A stretch of 64,000 bases of DNA from Pseudoglutamicibacter cumminsii (GTDB lineage Bacteria; Actinomycetota; Actinomycetes; Actinomycetales; Micrococcaceae). Shown here piece by piece: positions 60,021-64,000 of the stretch. The notes beneath the pieces were generated by a model, which was given only the letters and a program-made list of their open reading frames with translations, was not told the origin of the DNA and did no database searches. Position numbers and translations under genes: made by a program. The DNA is taken from NCBI RefSeq assembly GCF_003143995.1, contig NZ_QFWG01000002.1, forward strand, positions 1 through 64,000, read 5' to 3'. Positions within the stretch are counted from its first letter, which is position 1, and each line of letters begins with the position of its first letter.

Positions 60021-62438
60021 TTAGCGGCGCTTGCGTTGTGCGGGAACGAGCCGCAGGATCTCGCTCAGTAGGGCGACAGCCCCGGCCTTATCGAGTGGGT
60101 TGTTCTTATTGCCGCACTTCGGCGACTGAACACACGACGGGCACCCCGAGGAACACTCGCACGTGCGGATCGCTTCACGCGTCGCCTCCAACCAAAACGG
60201 AGCCATCGCATGAGCACGCTCAGTAAAACCAGCCCCACCGGCGTGACCGTCATAAACAAAAATCGTGGGCGACTCAGTGTCAACATGCATCGCAGTCGAA
60301 ACACCGCCGATATCCCAGCGGTCACTCGTTACCAGCAACGGCAACAAGCCAATCGCGGCATGCTCCGCGGCATGCAGAGAACCAGGGATGGCACCAGCCT
60401 CCACGCCAGCAGAATGCAGGCGCGTCTCAGGAATCGTGAACCACACACCCTTCGTGAACAGTTCACGAGGCTCAAGCTCAAGCGGTTCTTCGCTCAGAAT
60501 CTCGTTAGAAACCAGCGCCTTCCGCTGGAAAGAAACCACCCGCGTCGTCACCAACAGATCCCCGTAATGAACGCCGATCTCGCCCCACTTCTCCTGATGC
60601 GTGACGTCCAAAACCTTGACACTCGTGACATCCCGAGCCTGCGTATAGAAGTCAGGTTCAGCCGCGGTAGCGACCACAACATGGTTCTCTTCATCCAAAA
60701 CATCAACCACATAGCGGCGACCCTGATGCAGATAAACGGCACCCTCGTGAGCCTGATAATGCGCCTGCGAAGAATCCATCGTCGCAATCACAGCGCCCGT
60801 CTCAGAGTCGATGACCTGCATCGGGCCGCCACCCACCGAACGCAAATCCACGAACTCGTGAGCCGACTCCGCATGAACCCAAAACCATCCCGAAGGGCGG
60901 CGACGCAAAATACCGCGCTCCTCCAAGTCCTCGACGAGCCCTAGAGCGGTATCTCCAAACAGCCCAACATCGGCCACGGTCAAGGGAAGCTCGGCCGCAG
61001 CCGCCGCCAAATGCGGCTGTAAAACGTACGGATTCGCCGGGTCAAAAACACTCGCCTCAACACCCGAATCCAGCATCGTTTCCGGGTTATGCACCAAGAA
61101 CGCATCCAGCGGATCATCCCCGGCAATGAACGTCGCCAAAGAATCCTGCCCACCACGACCAGCGCGCCCAATCTGCTGGAAAAACGAGGCACGCGTACCC
61201 GGCCACCCCGCAACAAGCACGGCATCCAAACCGGAGATATCAATACCCAACTCAAGCGCGGAGGTCGATGCCACACCCAGCAGCTCACCCGCTCGCAGAG
61301 CATCCTCCAAAGCCCGGCGCTCCTGCGGCAAATAGCCCGACCTATATGCCGCGATCCGCCGTGGCAAAGACTCGTCGACCTCTTCCAGCAGCCGCCGGGC
61401 GGAATCCGAAATCGCTTCAGCGCCCCGCCGCGAACGGATGAACGCCAACGTCCGAACATGCCCCGAAACCAGGTTTGCCATCAAATCGGCGGTCTCGGCG
61501 ACCAAGGATCGGCGCAAAAACACGCCGTTCTCACCACGCCTGTCCGTGAGCGGTGGCTCCCACAACACCACGGTGGTCTCACCAGTTGCAGAGGTGTCGT
61601 GCGTGACCGCCTGCGTGTCCCGACCCGTCAAACGGCTGAACGTTTCGGCAGGTTCAGCGCTTGTCGCGCTCGCGCCCACAACCCGCACGCGAGCACCGTA
61701 ATGCTCGGCGATCCGCAGCAGGCGCCGCAGCAGTACCGCGACGTGGGAACCGAAAACCCCTCGGTAAAAGTGCGCCTCATCCACGACGATGTGGGTCAGC
61801 TTCCGCATGAACGGCGCCCACCGTGTGTGGTTCGGCAGGATCCCGTAGTGCAACATGTCCGGGTTGGTGAGTACGAGGTTGGCGTGGTCCCGTACCCAGC
61901 GTCGCTCCTCGGGTGGGGTGTCGCCGTCGTAGGTTGTGGCTCTAACTCCGGGTACGTCGAGTTCCAGGATGCCGGTGAGCTGGTCCCCGGCTAGCGCTTT
62001 GGTTGGTGCGATGTAGAGGGCGGTTGCTTCGCCGCGCCCGCCCGACAGCACGGTGGCTTCAGCATCAACATCCGCGTCAGCTTCAGCGCCAGCGGCCCGG
62101 TCGGCCGGGTCGGTCGCGTCGTGTGGCGTGCTGGCTACGCGTGCCCCGCGGGTCAGCGCGTCGAGTACCGGCATGAGGTAGGCGAGTGATTTACCGGAGG
62201 CGGTTCCGGTCGCGATGATCGTGTCGTTTCCGGCGTGGATGAGGTTGGCGGCGTCGACTTGGTGCCGGTAGGGCTGGGGGATGCCGGCGTTCCCCCATGC
62301 AACGCGGGCGTCGGAGTGGAGCCATTCAGGCCAGGCCGCGTACTCGGCTTCGCGGGAGGGGAACACGCGGACGTGCCGCAGTGTCTCGGGTTCATCGCCG
62401 CGGCCCAGCAGGGGGACCAGTGTCCGGAAATCTTTCAT
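60021..62438 (-). CDS. DEAD/DEAH-box helicase with C-terminal DUF1998 (Lhr/YprA type)
   Basis: 805 residues from ATG 62438 (TAGGAGTC upstream). Walker A IIATGTASGKSLAYL, DEAH box IVVDEAHFYRGVFGSHVAVL and helicase C-terminal GTRASFFQQIGRAGRGGQD are intact. The end has a four-cysteine zinc-binding motif (CECSSGCPSCVQSPKCGNKN) of DUF1998. It is the helicase of the helicase/secretion neighbourhood (TIGR03817-type, Rv3649), a conserved neighbour of tad genes whose link to pili is unexplained. MrfA, a relative, acts in DNA repair. The ORF reaching to 62582 is not supported. Confidence 0.92.
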   Translation of the reverse strand: MKDFRTLVPLLGRGDEPETLRHVRVFPSREAEYAAWPEWLHSDARVAWGNAGIPQPYRHQVDAANLIHAGNDTIIATGTASGKSLAYLMPVLDALTRGARVASTPHDATDPADRAAGAEADADVDAEATVLSGGRGEATALYIAPTKALAGDQLTGILELDVPGVRATTYDGDTPPEERRWVRDHANLVLTNPDMLHYGILPNHTRWAPFMRKLTHIVVDEAHFYRGVFGSHVAVLLRRLLRIAEHYGARVRVVGASATSAEPAETFSRLTGRDTQAVTHDTSATGETTVVLWEPPLTDRRGENGVFLRRSLVAETADLMANLVSGHVRTLAFIRSRRGAEAISDSARRLLEEVDESLPRRIAAYRSGYLPQERRALEDALRAGELLGVASTSALELGIDISGLDAVLVAGWPGTRASFFQQIGRAGRGGQDSLATFIAGDDPLDAFLVHNPETMLDSGVEASVFDPANPYVLQPHLAAAAAELPLTVADVGLFGDTALGLVEDLEERGILRRRPSGWFWVHAESAHEFVDLRSVGGGPMQVIDSETGAVIATMDSSQAHYQAHEGAVYLHQGRRYVVDVLDEENHVVVATAAEPDFYTQARDVTSVKVLDVTHQEKWGEIGVHYGDLLVTTRVVSFQRKALVSNEILSEEPLELEPRELFTKGVWFTIPETRLHSAGVEAGAIPGSLHAAEHAAIGLLPLLVTSDRWDIGGVSTAMHVDTESPTIFVYDGHAGGAGFTERAHAMAPFWLEATREAIRTCECSSGCPSCVQSPKCGNKNNPLDKAGAVALLSEILRLVPAQRKRR

Positions 62439-62592
62439 GACTCCTACATCTCTAGTGTCCCCTGCATCTTCCCACAGGATTGGCGCCTTCCCGCGGCCTG
62501 GGTCGTTATCGTTAAAAGCTCCGGCGCCGCCGCTCAATGGTGAGGGGCGACGCCGGGGGCTTGTGATCGTGCTCGCTAGCACTGACCCAACG

Positions 62593-63291
62593 TTAGCTTG
62601 TGTGGTCGATGCGGGCGGTGTCGTCGGCTTCTTCTGGGGTTTCGATCGCGAGCATTGCGCCGAGCAGGGTCCAGCCGAGGTGGTGGTAGAGCTCGTAGCC
62701 GTCGGTTGATGCGACGAGGAGGCCGTATTCGGCGTCGGTTTCGGTCGCGACGGATGCGAGGTAGCGGGTCACGAGCGTCCCGTAGCCCTTGCGGCGCTGG
62801 TCTGGCGCGGTGACGATCCGGTCAAACACTGCGTAGTCGCCAATCGATGCCATGTGTCCGGATGCGAGTACGGCTCCGTCTTCGCGGCGGTGGAGGGAGA
62901 CCCAGGTGTGGGCTCCGTCGCGCTTTTCTTGCCAGACGAGGCTGTCCTCGGTGAGGGGTGCCTCGACGTCGTGCGCGGCTATCGGGCTGGTCATCATGAC
63001 TTCGCGGTTGGCGACAACGCGGAGACCAACCTCGTGGACCTTTTCGGGCATGCTGTCGGGGTCTTCGGTGAAGACGGTGAGGCGTTGGCCGCTGTGTTCT
63101 CGCATCATGTGTGCGAGTTTTTGCAGCAGTTCGTTGTCGGGTTCGTGGACGACGTATTCCCAGTGGGCTTCGTCTTGACCTGTTCGGCGGTAGGCGTGGA
63201 CTGGTCCTTCGTGGTAGGTGTCGAAGCCTCGGGCTTCGGCCCAGCCTTTGACCCAGGTGCCGATGAGCTCATCGCTTGCAATACCGTTCAT
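62593..63291 (-). CDS. GNAT-family N-acetyltransferase
   Basis: 232 residues. The C-terminal GNAT domain (residues ~100-220) has acetyl-CoA binding DRIVTAPDQRRKGYGTLVTR (R/QxxGxG/A). An N-terminal ~90-residue domain precedes it. Substrate unknown. The start ATG 63291 lies 6 nt after TAGGCT (complement of 63298-63303) with no Shine-Dalgarno, so it is leaderless. It is divergent from the SAM methyltransferase. Confidence 0.82.
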   Translation of the reverse strand: MNGIASDELIGTWVKGWAEARGFDTYHEGPVHAYRRTGQDEAHWEYVVHEPDNELLQKLAHMMREHSGQRLTVFTEDPDSMPEKVHEVGLRVVANREVMMTSPIAAHDVEAPLTEDSLVWQEKRDGAHTWVSLHRREDGAVLASGHMASIGDYAVFDRIVTAPDQRRKGYGTLVTRYLASVATETDAEYGLLVASTDGYELYHHLGWTLLGAMLAIETPEEADDTARIDHTS

Positions 63292-63388
63292 GCTTGAAGC
63301 CTACAACCTACTGGGAAGTAACGGGGCGTCTGGTGAAAATATGTCTCGTCCCGCGACCTGTTTCACAGCATCTATTTAGACTGATGTC

Positions 63389-64000
63389 ATGGTTTCTCCG
63401 GATTTTCCTGTGTTTTCTTCGCCTGAGGATGTCGCTGTGTTGCGGGCTGATCTTGCGGCGGCTCGTTTCACGTTTGATGCGGTTGTTGCGTTGGTGGGCG
63501 AGGACGCGATGGATGCGTTGGTCCGGGAGCAGCCGGCGGCGGCGCGGTGGGCTGTTGCGCAGGCCCGTGCCGCTGGAACGGGCGGCTCGGAAGCGGCCGA
63601 TGGCCCAGCGGCGACGGTCGGTTCGGATGCCGGACTGGCGTCGCTGGTTGAGGTTTTCGTTTTGGGCGGTGTGGTTGGCGCCGCTGAGTTGGCCGCGGCG
63701 ATGCCGGGGGTTGGCGTCGGTGGCCTGATGCGGCTGGGTTTGGTCGAGCCGGCCCCGGGTGGTGGGGTTCGTGCCGCGGTGGATCTGCGCCCGCACGCGG
63801 CTGATGATGGCTTGGAGCTGTGGGTGGCTTCGGATGTTGGTGCGCATCATCGTGAGGGTGTTTTGCGCAAGGACCATGTGTTGGGGATTGGCCAAGCGTC
63901 GTTGACGTTGGCGGCGAATACGGTGCGCCGCGAGGTTGATACGGCGTTGGATGTGGGTGTTGGCTGCGGTATTCAGACGTTCCATTTGTTGCGGCATGCC
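63389..64000 (+). CDS. Class I SAM-dependent methyltransferase, partial at right edge
   Basis: 204 codons are in the window and the gene continues beyond. The N-terminal ~150 residues form the alpha-helical DUF7059-like domain (WAVAQARAAGT). The motif I region then starts with DHVLGIGQASLTLAANT, followed by the SAM-binding LDVGVGCGIQTFHLL (usually DLGTGCGIQ). Close relatives are annotated as N5-glutamine or small-RNA-type methyltransferases beside the helicase. The ATG lies 6 nt after TAGACT (63377-63382), a leaderless arrangement. Confidence 0.85.
   Translation, partial: MVSPDFPVFSSPEDVAVLRADLAAARFTFDAVVALVGEDAMDALVREQPAAARWAVAQARAAGTGGSEAADGPAATVGSDAGLASLVEVFVLGGVVGAAELAAAMPGVGVGGLMRLGLVEPAPGGGVRAAVDLRPHAADDGLELWVASDVGAHHREGVLRKDHVLGIGQASLTLAANTVRREVDTALDVGVGCGIQTFHLLRHA

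Noticed and set aside
1-64000. CRISPR arrays, prophage genes, restriction or toxin-antitoxin systems
   Set aside because: I looked for regularly spaced repeats and for typical defence or phage proteins; none is present. Direct repeats found are short, few and unspaced.

Overview
The window is high-GC chromosomal DNA from an actinobacterium, most likely order Micrococcales and close to the Arthrobacter/Micrococcaceae group. The reasons are: an HspR-type dnaK-grpE-dnaJ-hspR operon with HAIR operators, DUF3073, DUF4235 and DUF4244 proteins, a MarP protease next to a Crp/GlxR-type regulator and nth, the compact actinobacterial tad pilus locus beside a DEAH helicase, and many start codons lying 6-7 nt after a TANNNT -10 box (leaderless mRNAs). 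Almost everything is ordinary core genome. Only the first ~2 kb is clearly accessory.

Layout. (1) 1-1118: remnants of two insertion sequences, an IS3-like orfA running off the left edge and an IS1249/IS256-type transposase cut off at ~1118, exactly where an AEC transporter gene is also cut. (2) 1119-7836: a small-molecule uptake region. A metallo-beta-lactamase-fold hydrolase and an MHS-type MFS transporter form an operon opposite a LysR regulator. Next comes a YcsI-like DUF1445 protein paired with an NRAMP-like transporter. (3) 8091-11935: tRNA-Gly(CCC), an SseB-like protein, a VanY-type carboxypeptidase, dcd and a UMF1-family MFS protein. (4) 12037-18892: a six-gene Mrp/Mnh cation/proton antiporter operon (A+B fused, C, D, E, F, G) with 4-nt overlaps, followed by an M20 amidohydrolase. 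(5) 20219-24290: DUF4235, a class IV aminotransferase, cardiolipin synthase, a P-loop kinase and a low-molecular-weight tyrosine phosphatase. (6) 24314-34924: the heat-shock block dnaK-grpE-dnaJ-hspR, then a BCCT transporter, trmB, clpB (with its own HAIR) and DUF3073. (7) 35053-43236: sirtuin, purF-purM with three upstream genes (asparaginase, SCP-like, small membrane protein), and purD-purC. (8) 43243-54683: a conserved actinobacterial neighbourhood of metallophosphoesterase, class A PBP, DUF4177, RidA, a degenerate Nudix protein, crp, marP, acs, nth and a CoA-type Nudix hydrolase. (9) 54821-64000: the tad locus (ssd, tadA, tadB, tadC, Flp pilin, two TadE/G-like pseudopilins), the neighbouring DEAH helicase, a GNAT acetyltransferase and the start of a SAM methyltransferase.

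Regulatory signals are unusually readable. Three HAIR operators lie in front of dnaK and clpB. Three CRP/GlxR-like palindromes lie in front of acs and the MBL-MHS operon, and the crp gene is in the same window. There are about ten hairpins that act as terminators or intercistronic structures, and a recurrent leaderless promoter architecture. I found no CRISPR array, prophage, defence island or clearly new multi-gene system. The best leads are the IS-mediated double truncation, the YcsI/NRAMP-like pair, a Nudix protein that has lost catalytic residues, an Ssd/CpaE-like ATPase without a recognisable Walker A, and the leaderless promoter set.
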